Of a DNA stretch of 64,000 bases, positions 48,301-59,782 are shown piece by piece. The notes beneath the pieces are model-generated. The model was not told the DNA's origin, searched no databases, and saw nothing but the letters and a program-made list of their open reading frames with translations. Each line of letters begins with the position of its first letter. Within the stretch, counting starts at the first letter, position 1. The DNA lies in contig OX359249.1 of NCBI GenBank assembly GCA_947179485.1, positions 51,409,402 through 51,473,401 of the forward strand, in the 5' to 3' direction. This DNA comes from Allacma fusca (lineage: Eukaryota > Arthropoda > Collembola > Symphypleona > Sminthuridae). Made by a program: the position numbers and the translations under genes.

Positions 48301-49149
48301 GACCTTCTACAAGGAGATTATTTAACATCAAACTTATTAATTCCTAAACTTCGTGTCGCATTTAAACGTGTGTACATTATTTTATTATAAATTTTGGAAT
48401 TTAAAGGCTAGATTTAACGTAACGTTGGCGGATTTTTTTGTAGAATTAGCTGCAATGGAACTGAAGTTCTTCAAAAAGGCAAAATATCTGCTTTTGAATG
48501 AAATCAAATCCAGATTCGAGCCAGTATGCAAAGAGCCTGTTTGGATTTTATCTGCCGTTTTGGATCCTCGTTGCAAGTTGGATATTTTCCCTCCAAGGGG
48601 TATGTATTTATCGATTTTATTCCCCAATATGATATTATTCCTTAGTGATTTCTATTTGCTTGTGTTTTAGCGTATTCGGAAAATTTGACACAAGAGCAAC
48701 TGCGAAACACTCTTATTCTGCCTAGCCGAGAATCGGTGAAAGAACTTTGTGAACTTTATTTTCGAGAAACCCTATCTTCCTGTACATGGATTGAAACGGT
48801 CGAAACACTTTCAGAAACCAATGATATGTATTGCGTAGATGAGTATAGTGTTCATGTGAGTTCAACTCGACCGATTACTGAATTTGAAAAATACATTTTG
48901 GAGCCAAGAGCTAAAAGTGATCAAGCTGGAGATTGTTTCTCTTTGCAAACCTACTGGCAAAATCACCGGCAAAGTTTTCCATCTTTGTATAGTCATGCAA
49001 AAGTGTATTTGGCTGTACCAGCATCAACTGGAACTGCGGAACGCTTATTTTCCAAACTGATTAATATAGGTCGTGCTCGTAGAAATTGTTTAAAATGTGT
49101 TAGATTTGAACAACTGGTTTTCTACCAAGAAAATGATGCATTTGTGTGA
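45359..49149 (+). CDS. hAT transposase, eight exons
   Basis: Cut-and-paste DDE transposase of the hAT superfamily, acting in the nucleus on its own ends. Exons inferred from GT-AG sites and phase: 45359-45665, 45758-46061, 46272-46559, 46633-46869, 46938-47435, 48133-48367, 48444-48599, 48671-49149 (about 830 residues). Exon 4 holds LILDIWSSKRKDSVLG (first catalytic Asp). Exon 5 holds VSHVCVDSGANMLKAF (second Asp), VTCNAHRLQNAI (the CxxH motif) and ATRWNSFYD. Exon 6 holds LVTFLAPFATTTDLLQG. Exon 8 is a classic hAT C-terminal dimerisation domain with TYWQNH, FPSLYSHAKVYLAVPAS and TGTAERLFSKL, whose Glu is the likely third acidic residue. No BED zinc finger is evident in exons 1-2. All joins keep frame except exon 2 to exon 3, which is one base out at the obvious sites (46061/46272). 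That is either a disabling indel or another acceptor. Intron 5 carries an inverted-repeat insertion. AATAAA lies at 49173-49178. Confidence 0.88.
47477..48050. mobile_element. Inverted-repeat insertion in transposase intron 5
   Basis: Ends ATGTTTACTTTAAATGTGGC and (reverse) ATGTTTACTCTAAACGTGAC form ~22-bp inverted repeats with about three mismatches around a 574-bp unit. Without it the intron would be ~123 bp, in line with the others. No clear target duplication. The facing open frames both starting MFTLNV are an effect of the inverted ends. Confidence 0.7.
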
Positions 49150-49454
49150 AAGATTGTGTTGAAACCTGAAAGAATAAATGCACAATATGTTTTGATTTGA
49201 AAATGAGTAAGTATTACTTGAGTACAATGCAGACAAGAGTAAGTAAAGAGTAAGTAATATCAGGTCATATTTTCGAGAATGTAAGTAATGAGTAAGTATC
49301 ACGCTCCGACTGAAATTTTGAGTGAGTACTGAGTAAGTAATATAGTTACCATGAAGCCCGTGAGTAAGTAAAAAGTAAGTACGGGGTATCATGAGAGACA
49401 AAATTATGAGTAAAGAGTAAGTAATGGTGTCTAATTGAGAGCACTGTCCAAAAC

Positions 49455-52400
49455 ATCTTATTTGAAGTAACTGGGTATCCAAGTTCGTAACGCATAATTT
49501 TAGACAATTACATACTGTAAAATAATAATCCATATGAGTTATGTGCTTAATAGCATTTAGCATCACTCACATATGGAAGTTAGTTTATCCATGCCGGGGA
49601 CCATGGCGGTCTACCCGTAACTACACCAATGACGAAACCTAGCCCTTAAAAAGAATCGAATAAAACAGTCAATTTTATAAACGGTGTTACAAAACTGTGT
49701 TATAATTAAATAAACGGTGTTACAATTAAACAAAATAGCAAATATTAAAACGGGCATCACTAATTAGCGGGAGGGCGGGAAGTTGGTAACACACAATTTA
49801 GCGGGAGAGAACGAAGTCTTGAGCTCACTGTTTTGCCGGAGGTCGGGAGAATGGAAGCTCAAACTGCAAGACGGGAGAAGTCCGTATTTAGCGGAACGGC
49901 AGTAGATCGGTAGCTCAATACATATGTTGCGAAAGGTCATCAAACATTAAATAGTCGAAATTAGAATAGTATTATCAACAAGCTAATAATACAATATTTT
50001 CATGCTGACAATTGAAAAAAATCTTCAAGCAAACTTGCAATGCAATGTTGTAATGTTGAAGTTCAAGTCAATTTTAGAGACCAAATTTTTACATGTATTA
50101 CTATTTATGTATGATGTCTACCTTACTACGTTGTTCAAAAGTTTCGAAATCTTGAGAGCAAACGAAGCCATTGTGAGAAAACTCTTCGACAAGTTATTAA
50201 TCATTTTGTTTTTTTACACAATGACTATAGTTACTATAGTATGAAGCAGTGTGCAAGTCCATATTATACTTATTGCAGCTTAAAATAGATAGTTCTTAAG
50301 TATACTATATGCCCCCAACATTAAGCAGAGGGCTAAATTGTATTGCCCGTACAGTATATGCCCTACCTATATTATCAGAGTTGCGCGTCTTTTTATTAAA
50401 AGTTGTACGGCTTTATTCGAAGAAAGTTAAACCTAGAATGACACATGTCATTCTAGGTTCATGTGATCAGTTTTAGTCCGCAGACTCCGGTGTATGTTTA
50501 ACCTTAATTCAATGCTACTAGCATTGTATTTGCCAATCTGGCTATTCATAAAATAATAATAATGGAAATAAAAATAATAATTCAGTTGATTCGTATTTTC
50601 AATAATAATAATTATATTCAATACATAAACAATAATCTTCAACAAGCGCGCCGCGTAGACGTGACACCAAACCGTCTTCACTCTGTGATGACGAGCTGGC
50701 AATGATAAAGCGCAACTGGATCATGACAATATATTTTATTATATGTTAAACCGAAACCTTCAATGTACTTACTGTATATGAGCTAATTATCTATTATGGT
50801 TGCAAATGTGTTTTTTCAGTGCCACATTATGGTCATTGTGTTGATTATTTGAATGGTTTCTTATTCAAAACAATTCTCTCAAGTTTACGCTGCTCAACTG
50901 ACATTGTAATATTCCACCCAGTAAGCAAAGGTAGCGTGTCGTCAAAAATGTGATGTAATTTATGTGCTGAAACATTCAATGAACTTCCTAGTAGATTACG
51001 TCTACGTGAGTGTTTGTATCACGTGTTCGTCCAAATGGTAATTAAGCATATCCTTGTTAAGATGATCCCTTCCTGTCGAAAAAAATGTTGAAAATTTGGT
51101 GAATTTAAATATCCCACCAAAATGGTGTCTACGATTTCGAAATTTCAGTTAATATTGCTAACAATAAGAGCGATTCAACACCTTTTCAACGAGTAAATAA
51201 TTTAGACTCGCAGTCGTTATGAATTAAATTTTGTTTAATATTTAAAAACTTAGTCATAAGTCAATTAGTCCTAAAGGGGTGGAAATCTTCAATGAATCCT
51301 TCTAGGGAAAAAAATGTCATGCCAAAACAATTAACGAAATTTACATTTAAAAAATCGCGTTAAAAACTTCGCGAAAAAAATCTCTCAATTTGATTAAAAA
51401 TTTGATTCGGGGTCAATTTAGGGACGATATTTTGTGCCATACTTCTTTTATAGCAAGCAAATTCATTTATTGGTCAAGAAATGTCGAAAGCATGGAGTCG
51501 AGATCTCTTGGGGTTATTATACAGCAATATTTTTTCCCAGTCAAAATTATCTCCTACATATCTATATTTGGATGCTTGTTTCTAGAAAATGTATAGACGC
51601 CAAGACACGATTTGCTCCCATACTAACCCATGTAAGGGGCAACGGTACATATTTTCAATTCCTTTATGAATTTTTCCAAATTGGATCATCTCGCTGTCCA
51701 TAAACTCTAGATATATGTAGAAGCAAAGTCAGAAATTTTTGGAAAAAGACAAATTTTGAAAAATCTAAAATTATGTGCTCAAATATTAACATTTGTTTCA
51801 AATAAGTTTTGTGACTGGGTTGTAGAAAAATGTATAATACAATTTATAAATAAACTAGTATATCTTCACCCGTACAAACAGACATTAATGCTGGGGGAAT
51901 TCATTGTTCAAAATATGAGGCAAGAATGAAACGAAGGAAAAAGCTTTTATACTTGTTGACTTGTGCAAAAAATTTCATATCTTCAATTCTGGAGATAGCA
52001 ATTGTTGATTAGGGAAGATCGTAGTAGGCTCAAATGAGTTCTCATGAAATTTTGTACAATCCTAACGTTATGGAAATTATATGAAACAAATTATGTAAAA
52101 AAAATTGAATCTTTTGATTAAAACACCGATAGTTTGACCTTTTCAAAACAATCTAGTTGTTTCACTTTCCATTACCATTGATGTTTTTGAGTAGCAAGAT
52201 GACATATACGGGTACCTTGGGTGTGCGATTTTTAAATGCCATGGCGTGAATGGCAAATTAGGCAGGCAATTAGGGCATTTATTCACATGGGCATAAAATG
52301 ATTTTTTATGCCATTCTGGCAGAATTGGCATATAATACATTTTGCCTTGGCAAAATTGGCATAAATAAGCGATGCTCATGGAACTTTCTATTTCCGCCAT

Positions 52401-52678
52401 CATTGGTGCTTGCTCCGACCGTGGCTAATTTTAAAGTACTTAAAACTTGCGAAGTACTGGCTTTTCAATGCACGTACTAGCAAGTCAGAACGCATCTCAC
52501 TGCATATTGAACTTTGTATGAGAATACACTTGTTTGTATTATTTTAATTTTCTTGTTTTACTGCCAGTTATATGGCAACCAAAACGAGGGGACGACTGGA
52601 AAATAAAATCTGGTTACACTGGACCACAATTTCGGGTTCAAGTTCTGGAACGTAAAATGTAAAATGTAAATTTTATAG
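49455..52678. other. Long intergenic stretch with few features
   Basis: No coding region supported. GCGGGAG words recur at 49770-49900. A 30-bp palindrome lies at 50430-50459. GGCAAAATTGGCATA/ATGCC words at about 52195-52370 look like a decayed end of the AATGCC-array family. Confidence 0.4.
50430..50459. repeat. Perfect 14-bp-arm palindrome
   Basis: AACCTAGAATGACA, a CA spacer, then the exact complement. It could extrude as a hairpin, be a protein-binding site, or be a miniature element end. Confidence 0.9.
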
Positions 52679-53760
52679 TAACGTTCAAAGAAAGCATACA
52701 GTTAAATGCACAATTCAGACATTCACGAGCTTCAGTGGATATTAAAAGACAATACCGTAAAGATTCCAGTAATTCAAGACTACATGATTTAGAAGCGTTT
52801 GTAAAATTCAGCGATGAAAATGAAACCCTCAAAATCGTATTCATTGTTGGTGAATCTGCTTTTCTTCATGACACAATACTGCAGCTCAACATGCCCTGCA
52901 AAAGTAGGTTTTTTCTGTCATAATCATTTTTTGCCTTTTTGCTTCGCTCCCACCGCGGTCAGTAGATCAGTGCTCTCAATTTTACTCATTACTCGAATTT
53001 TTCATAAAGTGAGTAAGTGAGTATTGTACTTACTCGTACTTACATCTGCGAGTATGAGTAAGTAATGAGTAAGTAATTTTAAAAAGGTTGATGTTTAAGT
53101 AAGTAAAGAGTAAGTACGAACACTCATTCCCCAGTGTAATGTAAGTAATGAGTAAGTAAGACGAAATGCAAAGTATCAAAAAGTAAGTATTGAGTAAGTA
53201 AACTCTTCTTACTGGAGTAACTACCATAGAAAAAATGTTCTCCGACAATGTCCATGACTTATATATGGCTTATGGAGGCAGATAACACAGGCCATAGGCA
53301 AACAATGCCTTTAAATACTTGCGACGATGCAACTCGTTAAACTTGACTCGTTGACTATACACTAACAAAGATGGGAGTGATGTGAATTATATTTGAAAAT
53401 GAGTAAGTATTACTTGAGTACTATGCAGGCAAAAGTAAGTAAAGAGTAAGTAATATCAGCTTATTTTTGCGAATAAGTAAGTAAAGAGTAAGTATTACAC
53501 TGCGACCCGAAATTTTGAGGGAGTAATGAGTAAGTAAGATAGCCACCATGAAGACCCTGAGTAAGTAAAAAGTAAGTACTGGACATCATGAGAGACAAAA
53601 TTATGAGTAAAGAGTAAGTAAGGGTGTATAACTGAGAGCACTGCAGTAGATCATCTTTTAAAATCCATATCATCCCATGCAAATCATATGGCAATTCCAG
53701 TAGGGCTAACAATGTTCAAAAAGATCAGAAATGGTAGAGACGTGGCAAACTGGATGGGTA
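52679..53760 (+). CDS. Partial unrecognised gene, two exons
   Basis: Exon A about 52679-52905 follows an acceptor (TTTTATAG) and ends before GTAGGT. It encodes a charged stretch with IKRQYRKDSSNSRLHDLEAF and then LKIVFIVGESAFLHDTILQL. Exon B starts at 53647 after CAG and, joined in phase, continues IDHLLKSISSHANHMAIPVG, then LTMFKKIRNGRDVANWMG, to a possible donor (GGGTAATG) or an in-frame stop near 53769. The intron now contains the 676-bp hAT derivative. Frame agreement across the junction is the main support. I do not recognise the protein. Further exons on either side are not identified, so this may be a host gene fragment or part of an older element. Confidence 0.4.
52968..53643 (+). mobile_element. 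Internally deleted hAT derivative, 676 bp
   Basis: Starts CAGTGCTCTCAATTTTAC and ends GAGAGCACTG. It is flanked by the perfect 8-bp duplication CAGTAGAT (52960-52967, 53644-53651). The left ~420 bp match the left end of the full-length unit through the GAGTAAGTA array to about 45303. The remainder matches its right end from about 49193. The deletion removes TATA box, all exons and the polyadenylation signal, leaving a miniature that could move only in trans. Confidence 0.95.
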
Positions 53761-54037
53761 ATGTTTCCTAGTTTGATTACAACCTGGGTAACAAACCAAA
53801 TCATAATCGACTACTAAACGTTTACTAATCTGCCGATGCATGCAGGAAATACTTTTGTCAACGAGCCGAGTTCGTTAGTTATACGTTATACTGGACACAC
53901 TTTGAAGACCTTTGGAAACATTTTGCATATAACGGATTTTAAATGGAAATTTATTACAAAATAGTATATTAGCTCCCTTTAGCATGTAAACGTTAGTCAA
54001 GGCAATTCAAGCGTTTATTAATCATATATGTAAGCAG
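53652..54037. other. Mostly noncoding after exon B
   Basis: Apart from exon B of the partial gene (to about 53760), nothing is recognised. Confidence 0.35.
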
Positions 54038-56036
54038 CAGTGCTCGGACTGGGTACAGAAACCGTTTACCCGTACCCATACCCGTACCCGAATATCGGGT
54101 ACTACAAAATGCTGTACCTATACCCGTACCCATACCCGAGTACCCAGGTAAATTATTTCAGTACCCGTACCTGAAAATACAATGTAGTACCTATACCCAC
54201 AATTTACCCATACCCGTAATGTACCCAAAACCTGTACCCGTACCCGAGTATCTATTGTGTGTACCCGGGTATTACTCGGGTACTGGAAGTTTGGCCGATT
54301 TAAAATCCCCGACGACATTAGCCTGCCCAGCTGAAATAATTTAATTTGTCAATTTTTTGACCTCCATTAAAAGTGTCCGGGATTTTGGGAATTTTCCCTA
54401 ATTTCCCCTTAAAGACATCCTATTTGAATTTTTTGAAAAAATTATTTAAGGCATTTTGTGATTTTTTTAATAAACACTGACGAAATTCAAATCCTACTAC
54501 CCCAAAATAATAACTTGCTGAATGAAATGAAATGTGTTCTCGCTAATTGGAATTGGGACGGATTCTTTAATACTAAACTCTCCATAACTTGCTTTTCAAC
54601 TTGGAGAACAAGAAACAATTTTTTTTACCGCTAATCGTTTACGGCTAATCGAACACTGTGTATAGAAAATGTTATACGGAAAAATTGAGTTGATCATAAC
54701 TTTTCCAAGTCAAATATTGCGGTTTCAGGAAATAAATGTGGGAGGCAATATTGAATATTCATTTTATATTACAGCTTTATAAAACAAACATTCGTAAACT
54801 GTCTCTCAGATTTATGAAGCCCGAGACGGAGATTTTCGAAAAATGCAGGCAAAATAGGACTAAAATGCAACCCCATGGAAGTTTTGAACGCCAAGTTCAG
54901 ATGTCTGTCAAGTTCTTTTAACATCAAAATTATCAATATTAATCAAAAGGACTGAAATATAAATATTGCGTGCAAGGAATGATATTTTTCATTCTAAAAT
55001 GTTATAAATATTCACCTCAATAAATACTCAAAGTGTCATAAATACCCAGAATTGAAAATGATCAAATTGCCTGCATAAAATGCCTTGGCGTTTTCAAATG
55101 GGCAACCCTGGGTACTTGTAACGTTAATAAATGGATCTGCTAATAAATGTATATTTATTCCGATCTTATCTCGTAATACGTCTTCAAATAATTGTAATGT
55201 TACGCTCCCAATGAAGCTAATTAAATTAAATCCCAAGAACCTCCCCCTTGAAATTCTTCGTTGATGAGCTTCACTGTTTAAGTCGATAAACAGATGATTT
55301 CATTGACTCTACGCTCTATTTCTTTATTAGATTCCTTGGATGAATTATTAGAAGCGTTAGATTGCAACTACCACGCAATCATAAATGAGACGAAGCCACT
55401 TGGCTCTGTCACTAACGCAAGTATCTGTAGATGTAGATATACAAAGAAATAAGCAACTCCACGGTTGGTAGGTCTTATTGTTAGCCATAATAATCCATCC
55501 CATCAGGAATCCTTGAAGTACCCAAAAATACTCGGGTACAGCACCCACGAGTACAGGCATTTTACATAGTGATACCCGTACCCACTGGGTACTACCCGAT
55601 TGCCACTGAGTGAGTACCCATACCCGTACCCGTACCTGTACCCACTTTATTGCCTAAAATCAAGAGTACGCGGGTAGTACCCGCGTACTTGCGAGTACGC
55701 AACTTCTGTACCCGGGTAGTACCCATACCTGTGCCAGTACCCATTTACCCGAGTATTACCCGTGCGTTCTCAACGGGGCAGGCAAGTATCGTAGGGTTTT
55801 TCTAATAAGCCAAAACCTTCAGTACCCGGGTACAAACAATAGATACTCGGGTATGGGTAGAGGTTTTGGGTACATTACGGGTAAATTTTGGGTACAGGTA
55901 CTACATTTTAGCTTCAAGTATGGGTACGAGTACTAAAAAAATTACCCCGGGTACGGGTATAGGTACAGCATTTCGTCGTACCCGATATTCGGGTACGGGT
56001 ATGGGTACACGGTTTCTGTACCCAGTCAGAGCACTG
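54038..56036. mobile_element. hAT-like element with GTACCC arrays
   Basis: Termini CAGTGCTCGGACTGGGTACA and (reverse) CAGTGCTCTGACTGGGTACA match with one mismatch over 20 bp. The arrays are mirrored: CCCGTACCCATACCC on the left, GGGTACGGGTATGGG on the right. They occupy about 54050-54280 and 55560-56030. Flanks GTAAGCAG and GTATGAGC agree at only about half the positions, so it is old. The centre is AT-rich and includes an AATGCC-family end fragment at about 55060-55113 (ending CAACCCTG). No transposase. Confidence 0.85.
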
Positions 56037-56180
56037 GTATGAGCAAATTAGTTTTGGTGGAATTTCGAAAATCCTGTTGGGGCACCAAAAAAGGTTTACT
56101 TGTGAGTATGATTATTATTATGATTATGAAATGTTATTTTGCCCAATAAAATTGGCACGAAAAATTATAAAATGTTTTGC

Positions 56181-56250
56181 TTGAACCTGTGGAATTGAAC
56201 CCCTAACGGTGACCGACCTTAGCACAGTTCTTACCATTGTGCTACATACC
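56181..56250 (-). repeat. tRNA-derived SINE head
   Basis: On the minus strand TAGCACAATGG (56234-56244) fits RNA polymerase III box A, and GGTTCAATTCC (56191-56201) fits box B, about 32 bp apart as in a tRNA. The would-be acceptor stem halves do not pair, so it is not a functional tRNA. The AT-rich downstream part to about 56100 could be the SINE body. Confidence 0.65.
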
Positions 56251-56262
56251 AACAGAGTCTTA

Positions 56263-57708
56263 GGGATGTGCCACAAATGACGTCATCCAACAATCTGACA
56301 AATTACGACTAACTGACTGGATGATCATTCGTCGTCACAACGAAGTCTGACTGACTGTATATGACGTCATGTGTATTTGTACATAGCGTAATGCCACAGG
56401 GTGCTTTATTATTCGGAACTGTGCTCGTTTGCAAAAACTTATTAATTGACATCAATTAATCGTCTTTGTTTATCTCGTTTTTATCGTCGAGATTTTGCTA
56501 TATTAGCCATCGGTAATAAACATAATAAAAATGAAAGATTAATAATGACTTCTACTGTGAACAAGCGAAGAGCAAAAATCATCACGTACTTGTACTAATT
56601 CATGAGTAAAATTCTATAGGTCAAAGGTAATTTGAGGTGGGTCACTCTCAATAATTTTATAATGTAACACATATATTTTACAATAAAAGAAACCCCACCT
56701 GCAAACTTTTGGAAATCAACTTACGACTGTTTGCACCTTACCTCTTCGTATAAACAAAATCACAAAGGGGCGCAGTAAGGTATTTGGGTAAACATGTGGG
56801 ACGGAAAACGTAACTTGCCAGGCAGAAGGGCGTATACGTAGGTTTTATTTAAAAGCATTTTTAATCAGAAAATTCACTCAAATCGCATGAACTAGCTGTT
56901 TACAACATCCAGTCAATGGTATTAATTACAGCTGCAAAAGAAAGTTTAAATAAATTATGAAGTCACCATAGATGGCGAGATTATTACATTACACTGCTGT
57001 AAGAATGTCTAAAGATGTGCGTTTATATGCGACATATACCTTTCCAAGGTTAGATGGATGACACCAACTCCTTTAAAATCAATACTTCTGATATTTTAGA
57101 TAACGAGTCCACGTGTAAATGTCGAATTATTTAGTGACACTGATTCGGTAGTTATCCTGTTTATAGGCAATTAGCACGTGTTTGTATGTGACCATTTTGA
57201 TCTCCTTATGTAAAAAATCTATTCTACAGACGTGATTTGTTAGAAGATCGGTTCAGCCGCATGAAGTGAGTAAACTTAAACAGAACGTATGTACACAAAT
57301 GCCTGTATCCGACAGGTGACGCAGTCGATGTGTTTTGTATCCTTTAGTTTTCCAGATGCATCAATTAATCTGCACACGTTTCAAATTAAAATTGCTATAG
57401 CACAATTGTAATTCACTGTTACTTAAATTGTGTTGGAATTGTCTGCTTTAAAAAACTAGCATCAGTTACTCCGTCCCGTTTATTACTTATGCAACTCTGC
57501 GACTTTGTGAATTAGGGATAGTACTAATGATTTTGGATATATTTATGCACGGGATTTTATGTAAGAGTAACAAAGGGCCTGGGTTAAATACGCGCAGAAA
57601 AATGACGTCATGTTATGAAGGAGGCACTGACTGAGTATGCCATGTTAAATCATGCACGAACAATAAGACTGACTGACTAAATGCATGACGTCATTTGTGG
57701 CATACCCC
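56263..57708. mobile_element. PIF/Harbinger-like element (1446 bp)
   Basis: Terminal repeats GGGATGTGCCACAAATGACG and (reverse) GGGGTATGCCACAAATGACG, continuing TCAT, are flanked by TTA on both sides (56260-56262, 57709-57711). Subterminal ACTGACTG words and additional TGACGTCA sites occur near both ends. No transposase frame is found. Confidence 0.88.
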
Positions 57709-57711
57709 TTA

Positions 57712-59136
57712 CATAAGAAGTGAATGAACCTCTGCTCGGTAGTAATCCTCTCTTCTAAGTTGAAAGAGTGGATGGTGACCGTGATGGTAAGATTCAAATT
57801 TTCGCGCGCGCTAGATGTATCGAGTATCGACGACCATATCGCTGTGCAGCTAGCTATTGCATACAACTACTTACTGCCTTCGCTATTTACATTTGCCTTT
57901 CTGAACCAGCAAATGCTGGCTGTGTAGTGCTCTTCCGTATAAATTAACCGCAACTTTCTGTATGTGGCTACTGTTAAAGTAAGCGCGCAAAATTTAGGCG
58001 TACAATAAGTCTCCACGACTGGGCTTGATTCGTAAGCCGTTCAGCCTCTACTCTACACTTTCTGATGTTATCTCTTAATTTAAAGTGTGGCGCGCTGCGC
58101 GCTCATTTTACGGGGCAACTACGATATCGTATACAAAATCGAATGTTCCGAATTACGATAACCGTCCCCGGATTACGATAACCGTCCCCGACTTCCGAAT
58201 TACGATAACCGTCCCCGGATTAGATATTACACTATTTCGTTGCTGGGTAGTTTGTTTAGGAACAGCAACAACAATTAGCAAGCCGTAATCAACCCATCTT
58301 TTTTATGAATCAAATTTACGATTTTACCAAATTTGCAGAGCTAGAAATTTGCATGGCAAATCTGCATTACTCCTGACACATTTAAAAAACTTATAAAATG
58401 CCCACACGAATTCGTCCAATAAGTATTGAGATAATTTATTAATAATAATAAATAATAATTGAGGATGAGGAGATAAAAGTGGGACGATTGCTGAGAAAAT
58501 TGTAAACTAAGATACAGTGACGGGGTCGCACATAGATTTTTTAGATTTGAATGACAACTGTTAATATCAATTAATTTTAGGTATTTTTACCATAATAGTA
58601 AATTTTGGTTTCCGAATAATATTTCTTAAATATATACCAAAAAATGAATTTCGCGTCAATTGTACATATAACAGGTACGTGAAACCACTTTAAGAAACCC
58701 ATTTGCATGGTTTTTTGTAGTACCCACCATGTTTTTACAGTATAAAAATTTATCGTTCATATCGTTCTTCAAAATCCATATCGGGAATTTTTGAATAAAC
58801 GATAACGATATTAACGAGAGTCTAAAAATGAACGATAATATCATGCCTAATGTCTATACTGTAAACCGAAGCCAGCTAGGCGAAGCTTCTTTCGAGTCGA
58901 AACCACTCCGACTCTCCTGCATCGCTCTGCATTTTCAACGAGGATTTTCAATAGTATGTGAATTTTCCTGGATATGGTTGAGCTTACTTTATAAGTGGGA
59001 ACAATTACAGTATTACGCTTTTGAGAAATTTGAACACAAGGAGAGGATTATGTAACGGTACAATGTTAATATATAGTTAAGAACTTAGCTAATAACATCA
59101 TCCATGCTGAAATATTGACAGGAAGTGCTCAAGGTG
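57712..59136. other. Intergenic; palindromes and small repeats
   Basis: GC palindromes (TTCGCGCGCGC near 57798, GCGCGCTGCGCGC near 58089), ATATCGTT/AACGATA words near 58740-58850, and the 20-bp tandem repeat listed separately. No gene supported. Confidence 0.4.
58152..58218 (+). repeat. Three copies of a 20-bp unit
   Basis: ATTACGATAACCGTCCCCGG at 58152 and 58199, and the same with final A at 58172. The third copy is preceded by a 7-bp spacer. Confidence 0.92.
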
Positions 59137-59445
59137 TATGGTGTTTATACACCTCGAATTGATTTGATTCCGCCTGACCCTGACATTCCATTTACGCTCA
59201 TAAGGTAGAGAGAGAAAAGTTTTGTACTGACTATGAATAAAAGTCAAGGTCAAACCTTTGATCGGTTGGGAATATTTTTGCCATCTCGAGTTTTTTTACA
59301 CGGACAATTATATGCTGCATTTTCAAGAGCTATACATCAGGAAATAAAATTAAAGTCAAAATTGTCGAGTCTGAACATCAAGGGAAAGTACTTGATGGCA
59401 GAAATGAAATATTTACAACAAATATTGTATTTAAGGAAATTTTAA
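59137..59445 (+). pseudogene. Helitron helicase C-terminal fragment
   Basis: A frame near 59137-59205 encodes RIDLIPPDPDIPFTLIR, then stops. The frame at 59233-59445 encodes MNKSQGQTFDRLGIFLPSR and HGQLYAAFSRA, the last two motifs of the Pif1-like helicase of Helitrons. The two parts belong to one protein but are now separated by a stop and a short deletion. No Rep domain nearby. Lies about 340 bp upstream of SRPRB. Confidence 0.82.
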
Positions 59446-59782
59446 AAGGATCAATTAACATTTCTATGTCTCGATCTACGGGTCAAACATTGGGCATGGG
59501 CAGGGCCTAGGTGGGGAGTTCCCAAGTGCGCACAACCATGATTTTTTGTTTGAATTATTCTAACATTTCAAGTGTTAAATCTCATTATACGTCTATGTAA
59601 GAGTATCCCAAACCCATGAGTAATTATCCCTGCTGAGCAGGGCTTTCTACTAGTTTAGTTGAAACGAAGCACGCAGCACACAGCACTGAGCAGACTGTAA
59701 TCAAGTCGTGTCCAGTGTTGATGATTAGGACTAGGACTCGGACAATTTAGCCAGAGTGATCCGGTAGAAATTACGAAGCATC

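Larger units (their letters stand above)
44895..49446 (+). mobile_element. Full-length hAT transposon
   Basis: Termini CAATGCTCTCAATTTTAC and (reverse) CAGTGCTCTCAATTAGACAC are flanked by the perfect 8-bp duplication TCCAAAAC (44887-44894, 49447-49454). The unit is 4552 bp. Both ends carry arrays of GAGTAAGTAATGAGTAAGTA-type words (about 44935-45140 and 49200-49435), read in the same direction at both ends. One eight-exon transposase gene lies between. A 676-bp deletion derivative is at 52968-53643. The element is young enough to keep its target duplication, but the gene may be damaged. Confidence 0.95.

Noticed and set aside
44935-49440. GAGTAAGTA arrays as telomere-type or simple microsatellite DNA
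   Set aside because: They are bounded by hAT termini and an 8-bp target duplication and recur in the derivative element.
52679-53760. Assigning the two-exon fragment to a glycosyltransferase
   Set aside because: LKIVFIVGES vaguely resembles a galactosyltransferase segment, but the surrounding conserved residues are missing.
56181-56250. Functional tRNA gene on the minus strand
   Set aside because: Boxes A and B are present but acceptor-stem halves do not pair; better explained as a SINE head.
43694-58218. Short regularly spaced repeats (43694-43792, 58152-58218) as CRISPR arrays
   Set aside because: Units are contiguous or nearly so without unique spacers, and the DNA is clearly eukaryotic.
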